A DNA stretch of 64,000 nucleotides from Firm-13 sp037143795 (GCA_037143795.1 JBAWXZ010000005.1:62001-126000); one strand, 5' to 3'; shown: positions 1 through 8,837, counted from the first letter of the stretch. Notes: a model not told the origin generated them from the sequence alone. Translations and numbers: made by a program.

Positions 1-537
1 CAGGCTAAAGGCACTTCGCTGACACTTTCGGAGAGATTGGATATTTCGCTTTACAAAGGCGGCATATCCGTTCTTATCGACCGGTTTTTTGTTAAAAAGG
101 AAATCACGGAAGATGATATGTCCTTCTATCTGGGATTCGGATTTTTCCTGCAGCTGGCGGATGATCTCCAGGATATCGGGGAAGACAGCCGGGCGGGGCA
201 CCAGACAGTTCTTACCGTGGATGAGAGCTGTGAATACAAAGAGAAGACAGTCAATAAGATGCTGCACTTTGTGCATCGGTTACTCCTTGATTTTCAGGCG
301 GAAAATAACGTTTTCAAGAATTTTGTTTTGAATAACTGCTATCAGCTCATTTATTCTTCTGCAGTCGGAAGCAGAGAGTTTTTCTCGCAGGAATATCTGG
401 AAAACCTCGAGAAATACCTGCCTGTCACGTACTCCTTTCTGGAAAAAATGAACAGGAAGCAAAATGATAATAAGGACTTCAAAATCCAGGACAAATACAT
501 GAAAATTATGGATGAGATGATTGCCCCTGACAAATAG
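1..537 (+). CDS. Class 1 isoprenoid-synthase-fold protein, 3' part
   Basis: The frame is open from base 1, so the gene begins before the window and only about 178 C-terminal residues are visible. The stretch QLADDLQDIGED matches the second Asp-rich motif of trans-prenyltransferases and squalene/phytoene-type enzymes, which binds Mg-diphosphate. The rest is predicted all-helical, with a charged tail rich in Lys and Asn. That supports the class 1 isoprenoid synthase fold, but the first Asp-rich motif lies outside the window, so product and substrate cannot be assigned. It stops 21 bases before the next gene, which may be co-transcribed. Confidence 0.6.
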   Translation, partial: QAKGTSLTLSERLDISLYKGGISVLIDRFFVKKEITEDDMSFYLGFGFFLQLADDLQDIGEDSRAGHQTVLTVDESCEYKEKTVNKMLHFVHRLLLDFQAENNVFKNFVLNNCYQLIYSSAVGSREFFSQEYLENLEKYLPVTYSFLEKMNRKQNDNKDFKIQDKYMKIMDEMIAPDK

Positions 538-558
538 AATATTGTTTGAGATGGAGGT

Positions 559-942
559 ATGGAGATGTTCATCTATTTTGTCATCATGGTAATGCTGATC
601 CCAATAACTATGCTGGGATTCGGCTTATTATGGAGAAATCATCCGCCCCGGAAAATCAATTCCGCTTATGGATACAGAACAACCATGTCATCAAAAAACA
701 AGGACACATGGGACTATGCACATCGATATTTTGGGAATATCTGCCTTCGGACAGGACTAGCAGCATCGATTCTGTCTGCAGCTGCCATGTTTATTTGTAG
801 AAACAATTATGAAAATGCATCAATAGTGATTATCATTATTCAGATGTTCATTTTATGGATTCCAATCATTCCAACGGAAAAAGCATTGAAGCAAAAATTC
901 GATAAGAATGGGAATCGCAAAAACATGTTTCCAGACAAATAA
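559..942 (+). CDS. SdpI-family membrane protein
   Basis: Small 127-residue membrane protein with about three hydrophobic segments (residues 3-24, about 68-82 and 90-105). The central stretch, with RTTMSSKN then DTWDYAHRYFG, is the conserved loop of the SdpI/YhfL C-terminal family (Arg, Ser, Trp-x-x-Ala and Gly pattern). SdpI in Bacillus is an immunity and signalling protein against the SdpC toxin, but most family members in Clostridia have no known partner and none is seen here. The start is chosen because GGAGG lies just upstream. The gene ends directly in a terminator hairpin. Confidence 0.7.
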   Translation: MEMFIYFVIMVMLIPITMLGFGLLWRNHPPRKINSAYGYRTTMSSKNKDTWDYAHRYFGNICLRTGLAASILSAAAMFICRNNYENASIVIIIIQMFILWIPIIPTEKALKQKFDKNGNRKNMFPDK

Positions 943-966
943 AAGAGCGGGGAACCGCTCTTTTTA
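941..966 (+). terminator. Rho-independent terminator after SdpI-like gene
   Basis: A 7-bp perfect stem (AGAGCGG with CCGCTCT), extended by A-T pairs, has a GGAA loop and is followed by TTTTT. It overlaps the stop codon of the SdpI-like gene. A-rich sequence precedes the stem, so it may also end the converging gene on the minus strand. Confidence 0.85.
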
Positions 967-989
967 TTTGCTTATACAGTCTATCAATA

Positions 990-1295
990 TCAAAACTCTT
1001 CTTCCTCTTCCGGTATGATCAGTCCGTTCTCATCGAATGTGGTACCGGATACAATCACGTAATCATCCTGGATTCTGTAGCCAAGACGCAGTACGGTTTT
1101 GACAGGAATGGGTATCTCACAGTTGTCCATACCTTCTTTGCGCGCCATCGCCAAATCTTCGCGGCGGATGCAAAGGATGCAGTGCCCTTTATCAAGCAGG
1201 TATATGTGCCATTTGTGAAGGGAATCCGGCAGCTGGAGAGGATATGTTTTGCCGACAACAATTAAGTGTGAGATGTCCTTGCATGACTTTCTCAT
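990..1295 (-). CDS. Hypothetical protein, 101 aa
   Basis: Not recognised. A short soluble protein with no signal peptide or membrane segment. The predicted structure is mostly beta (YPLQLPD, WHIYLLDKG, HCILCIRRED, PVKTVLRLGYR, DDYVIVSGTTF), and the C-terminus is a run of five Glu followed by Phe. AAAGG lies about 9 bases before the ATG, so it is probably translated. It could be a small regulator of the AbrB/SpoVT type because VLRLGYRI and the pattern around it look like a swapped-hairpin fold, but this is a guess. Confidence 0.5.
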   Translation of the reverse strand: MRKSCKDISHLIVVGKTYPLQLPDSLHKWHIYLLDKGHCILCIRREDLAMARKEGMDNCEIPIPVKTVLRLGYRIQDDYVIVSGTTFDENGLIIPEEEEEF

Positions 1296-1403
1296 TATTT
1301 CGCCTTTCTATATGTGAAAAGATGCTCATCCCAAAGCGTGGACATCTTTTGCATGAGGTCTGTTTGCCATTCATTTTATTGTATGACGACGCTACATGCA
1401 ATA

Positions 1404-2144
1404 TTAAGGAAAATCTCCGCTTGTCGGTAAATCAGAGATTTGATCCGCAGTTTGTGCAATAATCGCCGACATCAATACCTTTGCACCGCAGGAACGGCAG
1501 AAGCTTACGGAAGGCACTGCCGGGTTTGACTGGAGATTCTGTTGGGCATTCGCCTGTGCTGCGAGTATTCCGCCGGAAACAGATTCCAACATGAACTTGC
1601 CAGGCTTGAAGCGGATTTGTGCCAGGCCTGCATTTTCTACTGTAAACAAAAACGGCTTTAACTTCTGCCCATAGGCATCGGAAGCACGCAGAATGTTCTG
1701 TTTTTGATTTGTATTAACCGTTATCAGTTTTCCGCTGCTGATGGCTCCGATATTCTGCCCGTTCAGTGTTATGGGATATCCCAACCGTGAGCCAAGAAAG
1801 ATTTTTTTACATGTAATTTCCAGTGTGGCCGGAACGATTAATTTCTCGGCTGTACGGTTGCTGTTCAATGTCATTTGATCCATTGGCTCGACATACGTAC
1901 CTTTCGGGCAATTTTTAGCGAGAATGTACGAGATAAGGCCGCCCAAGAGTGCTGAAAAAAGTGCAAGCGGGTAAAGAACTGTCGTTTCTAAACCACTGAA
2001 AGCACCGACGAATATTGACAGGAATTCAAAGCCGAGCCAAAATCCGATGGTAAGTCCAATATATAAACCGGGTTTACATCCGCGTGCCAGCGCATTCTTT
2101 TTGTTTGTGTTGCATAAATAAAAAATTCCAAGTATTTCGAGCAT
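1404..2144 (-). CDS. Zinc-ribbon membrane protein, 3' end frameshifted
   Basis: 246-residue protein. Two hydrophobic segments lie near residues 25-45 and 52-74 and include Gly-rich helices (GLYIGLTIGFWLG, ALFSALLGGLISYIL). A soluble middle follows, predicted beta-rich and resembling PEGA-like or DUF-type domains (PATLEITCKKIFLGS, GYPITLNG). Near the C-terminus is one half of a zinc ribbon, FCRSCGAKVL. In the frame as read the second CxxC is missing. In the -1 frame the sequence gives DYCTNCGSNL and a stop at 1432-1434, which is the expected second half. The annotated tail after VLMS is therefore probably an artefact of a one-base loss near 1455-1480. Confidence 0.65.
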   Translation of the reverse strand: MLEILGIFYLCNTNKKNALARGCKPGLYIGLTIGFWLGFEFLSIFVGAFSGLETTVLYPLALFSALLGGLISYILAKNCPKGTYVEPMDQMTLNSNRTAEKLIVPATLEITCKKIFLGSRLGYPITLNGQNIGAISSGKLITVNTNQKQNILRASDAYGQKLKPFLFTVENAGLAQIRFKPGKFMLESVSGGILAAQANAQQNLQSNPAVPSVSFCRSCGAKVLMSAIIAQTADQISDLPTSGDFP

Positions 2145-2364
2145 GCTGTTCCTCCGATATTTGCAGTATTAACATTATTGATTTTTGAGTAATCTGTTTT
2201 TCAATATACTATATTATTATACCGGACACAATACTATAATAATCGGTAATTAGCTTCTTAATAAACCTGGCTGGGGTCTTATGTACTATAATAGGAAAGA
2301 AATAAAATAAATAGTCTTCGGCGCGGGTAATGATGCCGGGCCAGAAGAAAGAAAAGGGAAATCC

Positions 2365-3003
2365 ATGCATACATATTTTATTGGTTTAGCAGGCGGTACT
2401 GCATCCGGGAAGACGACAATTGTCAGGATGCTCGATGATGTTTTGTCGGACAAAGGGCAGATTATCTATCTGGACTCATATTACCATTCGTTTTCGGACA
2501 AGACACTTGAGGAACGAAAGCAGCTCAATTACGATCATCCTGATTCATTTGATTTTGAGGCGCTGGTGAAGGATATTAAGAGTCTTAAGGCCGGAAAATC
2601 AATACAGATGCCGGTATATGATTATGTCGGTTTTACACGTTCCGAAGACTGTGTTGCCGTTGACCCATGCCCGGTCATTATCGTCGAGGGTATGCTGGTC
2701 CTCTGGTATCCCGAGCTTCGGGAACTTCTGGATCTCAAGATCTACATTGATACAGCCGACGACGAACGCCTGATCCGGCGTATCCGCCGTGATACACAGG
2801 AACGCGGACGCAGTCTCTCATCCATACTTGACCAGTATCAGACGACGGTAAAACCCATGCATGAGCAGTTTATCGGCCCGTCCAAAAAATATGCGGATAT
2901 TATCATTCCGCGCGGCGCTGAGAACGAGAATGGCGTGCGTATCCTGAAGGAACATATAAGAACCACACTGAAGTCAGAAGAAATGTGCAATGAAAACGGA
3001 TAA
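2365..3003 (+). CDS. udk: Uridine kinase
   Basis: Uridine/cytidine kinase (ATP + uridine gives UMP) of pyrimidine salvage, cytoplasmic. 212 residues, the usual length. It shows the Walker A loop GGTASGKTT at residues 10-18, the substrate loop YLDSYYHSF, the characteristic NYDHPDSFDFE, PVYDYVGFTR, and the lid region RLIRRIRRDTQERGRS. AAAGGGAAA lies before the ATG. Its last codons overlap the start of the following membrane ferredoxin, so it opens a tightly packed five-gene chain that runs to mtnA. The pairing with redox and NUDIX genes has no obvious metabolic logic. Confidence 0.95.
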   Translation: MHTYFIGLAGGTASGKTTIVRMLDDVLSDKGQIIYLDSYYHSFSDKTLEERKQLNYDHPDSFDFEALVKDIKSLKAGKSIQMPVYDYVGFTRSEDCVAVDPCPVIIVEGMLVLWYPELRELLDLKIYIDTADDERLIRRIRRDTQERGRSLSSILDQYQTTVKPMHEQFIGPSKKYADIIIPRGAENENGVRILKEHIRTTLKSEEMCNENG

Positions 3004-4078
3004 ATCGATCGAAGTAAAAATCCTGCGGGCGATTTTGTGGATTTATGTAATTCTTTGCCTTGTTATTGCAGGACTGAATTATGGATATGCCAATCGTGCC
3101 GCTCCCGAAATTGCCGGGTTTATTACCTGGTTCTGGCATTTTTATGAAAACTGGATAAAGACAATCTTTATTATTATTTGCAGTTTTCTGACACTTAGAA
3201 TTATTGGCAGGTCAAAAAGAACCGTCATGAGAAAAAGAAATCTCACCGGCTTCATTATAGCTGCTTTGATTATTCATATTGCAGCCCCGCTTCTGCTTGG
3301 CAACAACGAAATTTACTTTTTTGCGATGCCGCTTCCCTGGACAACAACGCCTCTGCAGTTACTTTACACGGGATCATCTTTTTATATCAGCCATTTTCCC
3401 GTGTGGGGAGCCGCGGGAATATCAGCCGCATTGCTCTTTTACATAATTGTCAGCACAGTGGTCCTTACAGGCACCCTGTTATTCGGCAGACGCTGGCAAT
3501 GCTCTACACTGTGTCTGTTTAACGGGTTTGCAGCAGAAGTGTTTGATCCGGTCATTCCGCTTTTAGGCAAAAAGAAAAAAGTATCACCGAAGATGATTAA
3601 GGTTTTTACGGTGCTCCGGTGGTTCTTTCTTGCAGCGGGTGTAATGTTTTCCCTGTGGTGGATCCTTTTTTTATCCGGTGTGCCCATTGCAGGGAATTTT
3701 GAGCTGTTAAGCAAAATTGAAACTTACAAATACCTCAGTGCAGAATTATTGGCGGCAATGTTTTTCTGGGTGGCTTATGTCGGAAGAGGCTATTGCCAAT
3801 ATTGTCCGCTGGGGACTGTTCTGGCGCTTTTGGGAAGGATCGCAGGACAGAAGATCAATACTAATGCTTCAACCTGCATACAGTGCGGTCAATGCAATAC
3901 CACATGTCCGATGTCCATAGATATTAAAAGTATGGCCGGATCCGGGAAAGCGGTAAGCAACCTGCGCTGTGTAGGCTGCGGACATTGCATTGATGCGTGT
4001 CCGACAAAGACTTTATCCTATTCAACAAAGTTCCTGCAGGCTTTTTCGAAAATCAAAGGGAAGCGGAAAAAATCATGA
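2990..4078 (+). CDS. NapH-like membrane polyferredoxin
   Basis: 362-residue membrane iron-sulfur protein. About five to six hydrophobic segments carry two cytoplasm-proximal cysteine motifs (WQCSTLCLFNG near residue 168, YCQYCPLGT near 270). Two C-terminal 4Fe-4S clusters follow (CIQCGQCNTTCP and CVGCGHCIDACP). This is the NapH/MauN/YccM architecture, which passes electrons between membrane quinol or flavoprotein donors and soluble partners. The partner is not in the window. It overlaps udk by 14 bases and its stop TGA overlaps the ATG of the NUDIX gene. No strong Shine-Dalgarno is seen, consistent with translational coupling. Confidence 0.85.
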   Translation: MKTDKSIEVKILRAILWIYVILCLVIAGLNYGYANRAAPEIAGFITWFWHFYENWIKTIFIIICSFLTLRIIGRSKRTVMRKRNLTGFIIAALIIHIAAPLLLGNNEIYFFAMPLPWTTTPLQLLYTGSSFYISHFPVWGAAGISAALLFYIIVSTVVLTGTLLFGRRWQCSTLCLFNGFAAEVFDPVIPLLGKKKKVSPKMIKVFTVLRWFFLAAGVMFSLWWILFLSGVPIAGNFELLSKIETYKYLSAELLAAMFFWVAYVGRGYCQYCPLGTVLALLGRIAGQKINTNASTCIQCGQCNTTCPMSIDIKSMAGSGKAVSNLRCVGCGHCIDACPTKTLSYSTKFLQAFSKIKGKRKKS

Positions 4079-4650
4079 AGCTATTTGATGAAATTCAGTC
4101 GTATATGCCATGCAATGAACAGGAAGACCGGGACAGGAAAGCAATGCTTTCATATATGGTGACACAGGCGAATGTGCTTTCCCGGTTAAATGAAACGGCT
4201 CATTTCACTGCCTCAGCATGGGTCCTCAACCGGGAACATTCGAAGGTTCTGATGATTTATCATAATATGTATAATTCCTGGTCATGGACCGGTGGCCATG
4301 CAGACAATGAAGAAGATTTGCGTGCTGTGGCTATCCGGGAATTAAAGGAAGAAACCGGAGTGAAGTATGTGAAATTACTGCAGGACGAGGTGTTTTCATT
4401 GGAGATACTGGTTGTGGAAGGACACGAAAAAAGAGGGGAATATGTTCCCTCCCATTTGCATCTCAACCTGACATTTCTGCTGGAAGCAGATGAAAACGAG
4501 GAATTGTCCGTCAAACCGGATGAAAACAGCGGGGTTCGCTGGTTCACGCCGGAGGGTGCTGCTGCAGCATCGAGTGAACCGTGGATGCGGGATAGGATAT
4601 ACAGCAAATTGAATCGGAAGTGTGAGGGCATATGGAAAATAACAAAATAA
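4075..4650 (+). CDS. NUDIX hydrolase
   Basis: 191-residue NUDIX hydrolase. The NUDIX box is complete: a GHADNEED start, seven residues, then RELKEETGV, giving the Mg-binding REUxEExGU core. The N-terminal 45 residues are an extra helix before the fold, and the nucleoside-diphosphate-X substrate cannot be told from sequence. I chose the ATG at 4075, which forms ATGA with the stop of the previous gene. An in-frame start upstream at 3997 would overlap the ferredoxin heavily and give an unnatural N-terminus. It overlaps the following acetyltransferase by 19 bases. Confidence 0.88.
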   Translation: MKLFDEIQSYMPCNEQEDRDRKAMLSYMVTQANVLSRLNETAHFTASAWVLNREHSKVLMIYHNMYNSWSWTGGHADNEEDLRAVAIRELKEETGVKYVKLLQDEVFSLEILVVEGHEKRGEYVPSHLHLNLTFLLEADENEELSVKPDENSGVRWFTPEGAAAASSEPWMRDRIYSKLNRKCEGIWKITK

Positions 4651-5405
4651 TAGAATGCGAACTGGAATATATACGCTGCTTCAGCAATACAACTGAGCAT
4701 GAGAAATTTGTGCAGTACTCGGATGCGTTACTGCCTGATATGTACAAACACAATTTTCTGGCTTTACGCAAGACAGTTGAGCCATATAGGATCAAGGATC
4801 TTCTCGGAAGTGCGCTGGGTGAGGCAAAGGCGCAGAATAAAGGGTTTTTTCGCATGGAACTTCCGGCCGGACAGGACTATCCGGATGCCGCAATCGATTA
4901 TCCCGGGATAGTCAGGGAACATCTCGGAGCGTATCTCTACCCCTCCGACAAAGAGCCTGACTGGAAAGTCAGGAGCGACTGCACCGTTAGAAAAATAGAT
5001 ACAGAAGAGATGGTAGAACAGCTGGCCCAGCTTGATCTGGCTCATGACCGGGTGACATGCGGGGAGGATTTCTGCATACGGCGCGCACACCGTCGGGGAC
5101 AGGTATATTTGTCCGGCGCAGCATGCAATTCTTATTTGCTTTATCTGGATGGTGTACCGGTGGGGAATTGTGATTTGTTTGTTCATGGTGATACGGCGAA
5201 AATCGAGGATTTTGCCGTGCTGCCGGATTTTCAGCACAGGGGGATCGGGACAACACTGCTCCGGGAAATGGTGTCCGCCGCAAAAACAGCTGGTGCAAAA
5301 GTGATTTATCTCTGTACCGGTGAAGATGATACACCAAGGGAAATGTATAAAAAGCTCGGCTTTCATAAGGTAATGAATTTCTACGCCCTTTTCTGGAAAA
5401 TGTGA
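4632..5405 (+). CDS. GNAT acetyltransferase
   Basis: 257 residues. The C-terminal half is a GNAT domain: beta strands VGNCDLFVHG and AKIEDFAVLPDF, then the acetyl-CoA loop QHRGIGTTLL (consensus Q/RxxGxG/A), and a final strand with YKKLGFHKV. The N-terminal ~120 residues are a less conserved helical domain, so the protein may be a two-domain GNAT with only one active site. The acceptor is unknown. The start lies inside the NUDIX gene and its stop overlaps the possible GTG of mtnA, so all are probably translated from one mRNA. Confidence 0.85.
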   Translation: MENNKIIECELEYIRCFSNTTEHEKFVQYSDALLPDMYKHNFLALRKTVEPYRIKDLLGSALGEAKAQNKGFFRMELPAGQDYPDAAIDYPGIVREHLGAYLYPSDKEPDWKVRSDCTVRKIDTEEMVEQLAQLDLAHDRVTCGEDFCIRRAHRRGQVYLSGAACNSYLLYLDGVPVGNCDLFVHGDTAKIEDFAVLPDFQHRGIGTTLLREMVSAAKTAGAKVIYLCTGEDDTPREMYKKLGFHKVMNFYALFWKM

Positions 5406-5437
5406 AGTCCCGTAAACGGAATCAAAGAGGCGGATAT

Positions 5438-6541
5438 ATGATGCAAATGAATTCTATAAAGGATGTTGAAACCGTTGCTCTCGATATGCAGAACCGGGCA
5501 CTGGTGATTATTGATCAGACCCGGCTTCCCAACCATGTTGAAGTGCTTCATCTGACGCAGCAGAAGGATATCCGTGACGCCATTTATCTGCTGAAGGTAA
5601 GGGGCGCACCGGCGATAGGTGTTGCAGCAGCCATCGGCGTCTATCTGGCAGCACTTGAAATTGGGACAGAGGATTATCCGGAGTTCTGCCGTGAGTTTCG
5701 TAAGGCGAAGGACTATCTTGCGGCATCAAGACCGACAGCTGTCAACCTGTTCTGGGCGTTGGACCGGATGGAACAGGTTGTTCTGCAGCATTCCGGCAGT
5801 TCTGCAGCGGTGATTTGTGATCTGCTGCAGGCAGAGGCTATCGCTATTCGGGAAGAGGATATTGCCGTATGCCGCCAGATCGGTGAATACGGGCTGTCCC
5901 TGGTCAGGCCCGGTGACGGACTGCTGACGCACTGTAATGCGGGGCGTCTGGCGACGGTCAAATACGGTACAGCGACGGCGCCGATATATCTGGGACAGGA
6001 AAGGGGTTATGCCTTCCGCGTGTTTGCTGACGAGACCCGTCCCTTGCTGCAGGGGGCTCGCCTGACGGCCTTTGAGCTCTGTGATGCAGGCATTGATGTA
6101 ACTCTTATCTGTGACAGCATGTCGGGATCGGTCATGCAGCGGGGCTGGATCAATGCTGTTTTTGTAGGATGTGACCGGGTTGCCGCAAACGGGGATACAG
6201 CAAATAAAATCGGGACCTCCGTGCTGGCGGCAGTAGCAGCGAGGTATCATGTGCCGTTCTATGTATGTGCACCATCCTCAACAATCGACCTTACTGCTCC
6301 TACCGGAAAAAGTATCAGCATCGAAGAACGTCCGGCGCACGAAGTAACAGACATGTGGTACAGGGAACCTATGACCGCCCCCGGGGTGAAGGTCTACAAT
6401 CCGGCGTTTGATGTGACGGATAATGACCTGATTACAGCTTTTGTGACGGAGTTCGGTATTGTGAAGCCGCCATACACGGATTCACTGAGGCAAATTATGG
6501 AAAAGAATAGCGTACACACGAAAGGCCCCGGATTATTATAA
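5438..6541 (+). CDS. mtnA: S-methyl-5-thioribose-1-phosphate isomerase
   Basis: Isomerises 5-methylthioribose-1-phosphate to the ribulose form in methionine salvage. About 367 residues, usual length. Diagnostic motifs are RGAPAIGVAAA, THCNAGRLATVKYGTA (catalytic Cys), FADETRPLLQGARLTA, and GCDRVAANGDTANKIGT (catalytic Asp). AGAGGCGG sits before ATG-ATG at 5438/5441. A GTG at 5402 in the same frame lacks a site and is less likely. No other methionine-salvage gene is in the window, so this is an orphan mtnA. In several bacteria such orphans work in 5-deoxyribose or methylthioribose disposal shunts. Confidence 0.94.
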   Translation: MMQMNSIKDVETVALDMQNRALVIIDQTRLPNHVEVLHLTQQKDIRDAIYLLKVRGAPAIGVAAAIGVYLAALEIGTEDYPEFCREFRKAKDYLAASRPTAVNLFWALDRMEQVVLQHSGSSAAVICDLLQAEAIAIREEDIAVCRQIGEYGLSLVRPGDGLLTHCNAGRLATVKYGTATAPIYLGQERGYAFRVFADETRPLLQGARLTAFELCDAGIDVTLICDSMSGSVMQRGWINAVFVGCDRVAANGDTANKIGTSVLAAVAARYHVPFYVCAPSSTIDLTAPTGKSISIEERPAHEVTDMWYREPMTAPGVKVYNPAFDVTDNDLITAFVTEFGIVKPPYTDSLRQIMEKNSVHTKGPGLL

Positions 6542-6638
6542 AGAGAACACCGTCGGACATAGTGATATACTGAATTTAGCTTCTCCTCTAGACATTCAAT
6601 AACAGTAAAGTAAATTCAGACATACAGAGGTGATGAAA

Positions 6639-7532
6639 ATGCAGACAAGCAGAAGATTGACGGATGCATATAAAAACGCCAGGGTTGAGTATTTTGACGA
6701 TAATTCCAATTACATTTTTTTCAGCGACTGTCACAGGGGAGATGGAAGCCTTTCGGATGAATTTTCCAGAAACAAGAATATATACCTGTACGCCCTTGAA
6801 TATTATTACAGCAGAGGGTTTGTGTATGTGGAGGCAGGCGACGGGGACGAGCTGTGGGAACATCGTAAGTTCAAAGATATAGTTAATGCGAATACTACTG
6901 TGTTTGAAGCGATCAAGAGTTTCTATTACAAGGACCGTTTAATCATGCTTTATGGAAACCACAACACATACTTGAAAGATCCTGAATATGTTAAAAATAA
7001 TTACTACACGTATTATGACGAATATAACGAGGCCCTTATTGATTTTCTCAAAGGGATCAAGCCATGTGAGGCGCTGGTACTCAAACACAAAAGAACAGGT
7101 ATGGAAATCCTTACGGTTCATGGTCACCAGGGGGATTTGGCCAACGACCAGTTATGGTGGCTATCCATGTTTTCATTAAAATATTTCTGGCGCTTCCTGC
7201 ATGCGTTCGGTTTTCAAAACCCCTCGAGCCCTGTGAAAAACGCCCCCAAACAGCACAAAATCGAGAAGAATTTTAACAAATGGATCAGTACCCACAGGAT
7301 TATGCTCATCTGCGGGCATACCCACAGGCCTAAGTACCCAAAGGCCAGGGATCTTCCCTATTTCAATACAGGGTGCTGTATTTTCCCTACAAGTATAACC
7401 GGCATTGAGATTACCGGAGGTGTCATCCAGCTGGTTCAATGGCGGACAATGGTTTATCAGGACGGGATTCTTCATATTGAAAGGACGGTCATGAGGGGCC
7501 CTGATCCTCTGGAAATGTTTGATATCAGATAA
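6639..7532 (+). CDS. Calcineurin-like metallophosphoesterase
   Basis: About 297 residues. The five metal-binding blocks of the calcineurin-like superfamily are in order: FFSDCHRGD (D-x-H), EAGDGDELW (GDxxE/D), YGNHNTY (GNHD/E, here GNHN), VHGHQGD and CGHTHRPKYP. The acidic residue after GNH is Asn, which is common and tolerated. The arrangement resembles UDP-diacylglucosamine pyrophosphatase-like and uncharacterised Firmicutes phosphoesterases. There is no signal peptide, and the substrate is unknown. AGAGGTGA lies 5 bases before ATG 6639. ATG 6633 is also possible. It stands alone with about 90 bases of non-coding leader. Confidence 0.85.
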   Translation: MQTSRRLTDAYKNARVEYFDDNSNYIFFSDCHRGDGSLSDEFSRNKNIYLYALEYYYSRGFVYVEAGDGDELWEHRKFKDIVNANTTVFEAIKSFYYKDRLIMLYGNHNTYLKDPEYVKNNYYTYYDEYNEALIDFLKGIKPCEALVLKHKRTGMEILTVHGHQGDLANDQLWWLSMFSLKYFWRFLHAFGFQNPSSPVKNAPKQHKIEKNFNKWISTHRIMLICGHTHRPKYPKARDLPYFNTGCCIFPTSITGIEITGGVIQLVQWRTMVYQDGILHIERTVMRGPDPLEMFDIR

Positions 7533-7599
7533 AAATCCTTACATGCAATAGATCCCGCATTTTTGTGGTTGGAGAAATAGCTTGTCAAAGGAGACAGAT

Positions 7600-8721
7600 A
7601 TGAGAATTGGATGCGTCAAAGAAATCAAAAAACTGGAATATCGTGTAGGCGTTACACCGGATCATGCCAAAGCATATATCAGGCAGGGACATACAGTATA
7701 TATGGAAAAAAATGCAGGAATTGGTTCAGGATTCTCCGATCATGAATACGTGCAGGCCGGGGCCCTTATCATAAGTGATGCAAAAACGGTCTGGGATAAC
7801 AGCGAAATGATTATCAAGGTTAAAGAGCCGCTGCCGGAAGAATATCCGTTTTTCCGGAGGGATCTGATCCTGTTTACCTATCTTCATCTGGCGGCAAACA
7901 GAGCGCTCCTCGATGCCATGCTTGCTTCCGGTATAAAGGGTGTTGCCTACGAGACTCTTACGGAAAAAGACGGAAGCCTTCCGCTGCTGAAGCCTATGAG
8001 TGAAATTGCAGGGCGCCTGTCTGTCCAGGAAGGTGCCAAATACCTGGAGAAAACTTACGGGGGTTCCGGCGTTCTTCTTTCCGGCGTACCCGGTGTGAAA
8101 AAAGGAAAAGTCGTGATACTCGGTGCTGGGAATGTCGGAATCAATGCCTGTAAAATTGCTGTCGGTATGGGCGCCGATGTAACGATTATGGATGTCAACC
8201 TCAACAGCCTGAGCCATCTTGATGATTTGTACGGAGCCAGGATTCAGACAATCGCAAGCACGGATCATGCAATTGAAAAGGAAGTGTCGGACGCTGATCT
8301 GGTTATCGGCTGCGTACTGATTCCCGGTAAAATGGCACCCAAGATATTCAAAAAGGAATATTTAAGAATCATGAAGCCGGGCAGTGTAATTGTTGATGTG
8401 GCCGTTGACCAGGGCGGATGCTTTGAGACAACAAAGGTGACATATCATGATGACCCGGTTTTTATTGTTGACGGAATTGTCCACTATTGTGTAGGCAACA
8501 TGCCGGGAGCGGTCCCGAGAACTTCAACAATTGCCCTCAATATCCATACTTTGAAGTATGGCCTGCAGATTGCGCAGTCCGGACTGGAAGAAGCATGCAG
8601 GATCAATGAAGTCCTGTATTCAGCGATCAATACATATGATGGTGCATGTACATGCAGGAACGTAGCCGAAGGGTTTTCACTGGAATATGTGCCTGCTGCC
8701 GGGAAATGCACTCAAAGTTGA
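7600..8721 (+). CDS. ald: Alanine dehydrogenase
   Basis: NAD-dependent alanine dehydrogenase (L-alanine + NAD + water gives pyruvate + ammonium + NADH), cytoplasmic, 373 residues. It shows the family start MRIGCVKEIKK with the substrate Arg in YRVGVTP, the catalytic Lys in IKVKEP, the catalytic His in YLHLAAN, the NAD loop LGAGNVGINAC, and the Asp in DVAVDQGG. The start at ATG 7600 has AAGGAG six bases upstream, and the TTG at 7582 is rejected. It sits alone. Its likely role is nitrogen and pyruvate balance during fermentation. Confidence 0.95.
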   Translation: MRIGCVKEIKKLEYRVGVTPDHAKAYIRQGHTVYMEKNAGIGSGFSDHEYVQAGALIISDAKTVWDNSEMIIKVKEPLPEEYPFFRRDLILFTYLHLAANRALLDAMLASGIKGVAYETLTEKDGSLPLLKPMSEIAGRLSVQEGAKYLEKTYGGSGVLLSGVPGVKKGKVVILGAGNVGINACKIAVGMGADVTIMDVNLNSLSHLDDLYGARIQTIASTDHAIEKEVSDADLVIGCVLIPGKMAPKIFKKEYLRIMKPGSVIVDVAVDQGGCFETTKVTYHDDPVFIVDGIVHYCVGNMPGAVPRTSTIALNIHTLKYGLQIAQSGLEEACRINEVLYSAINTYDGACTCRNVAEGFSLEYVPAAGKCTQS

Positions 8722-8765
8722 TTTCCTGATTTTCACGCCTTATAATAATTTGGAGTTTTTTCATG

Positions 8766-8786
8766 CATAAAATGAGCGGTTTTATG
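8766..8786. promoter_or_regulatory. Inverted repeat upstream of acyl-CoA synthetase 1
   Basis: Perfect 7-bp inverted repeat CATAAAA / TTTTATG with a 7-base spacer, centred about 62 bases before the start of the first acyl-CoA synthetase. One further mismatch-tolerant pair extends it on each side. No T-tract follows, so it looks more like a repressor site than a terminator. The regulator is unknown. Confidence 0.4.
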
Positions 8787-8837
8787 TATAAGTAATTCTG
8801 TGTCAGTAAATTTCTGCAGTACGGAAGGATAGGGAAA

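Noticed and set aside
3997..4074. Upstream in-frame start for the NUDIX gene
   Set aside because: It would overlap the ferredoxin gene by 82 bases and has no ribosome site. ATG 4075 forms the ATGA overlap with a natural protein start.
5402..5437. GTG start of mtnA
   Set aside because: No Shine-Dalgarno and an extra basic N-terminus. AGAGGCGG precedes ATG 5438.
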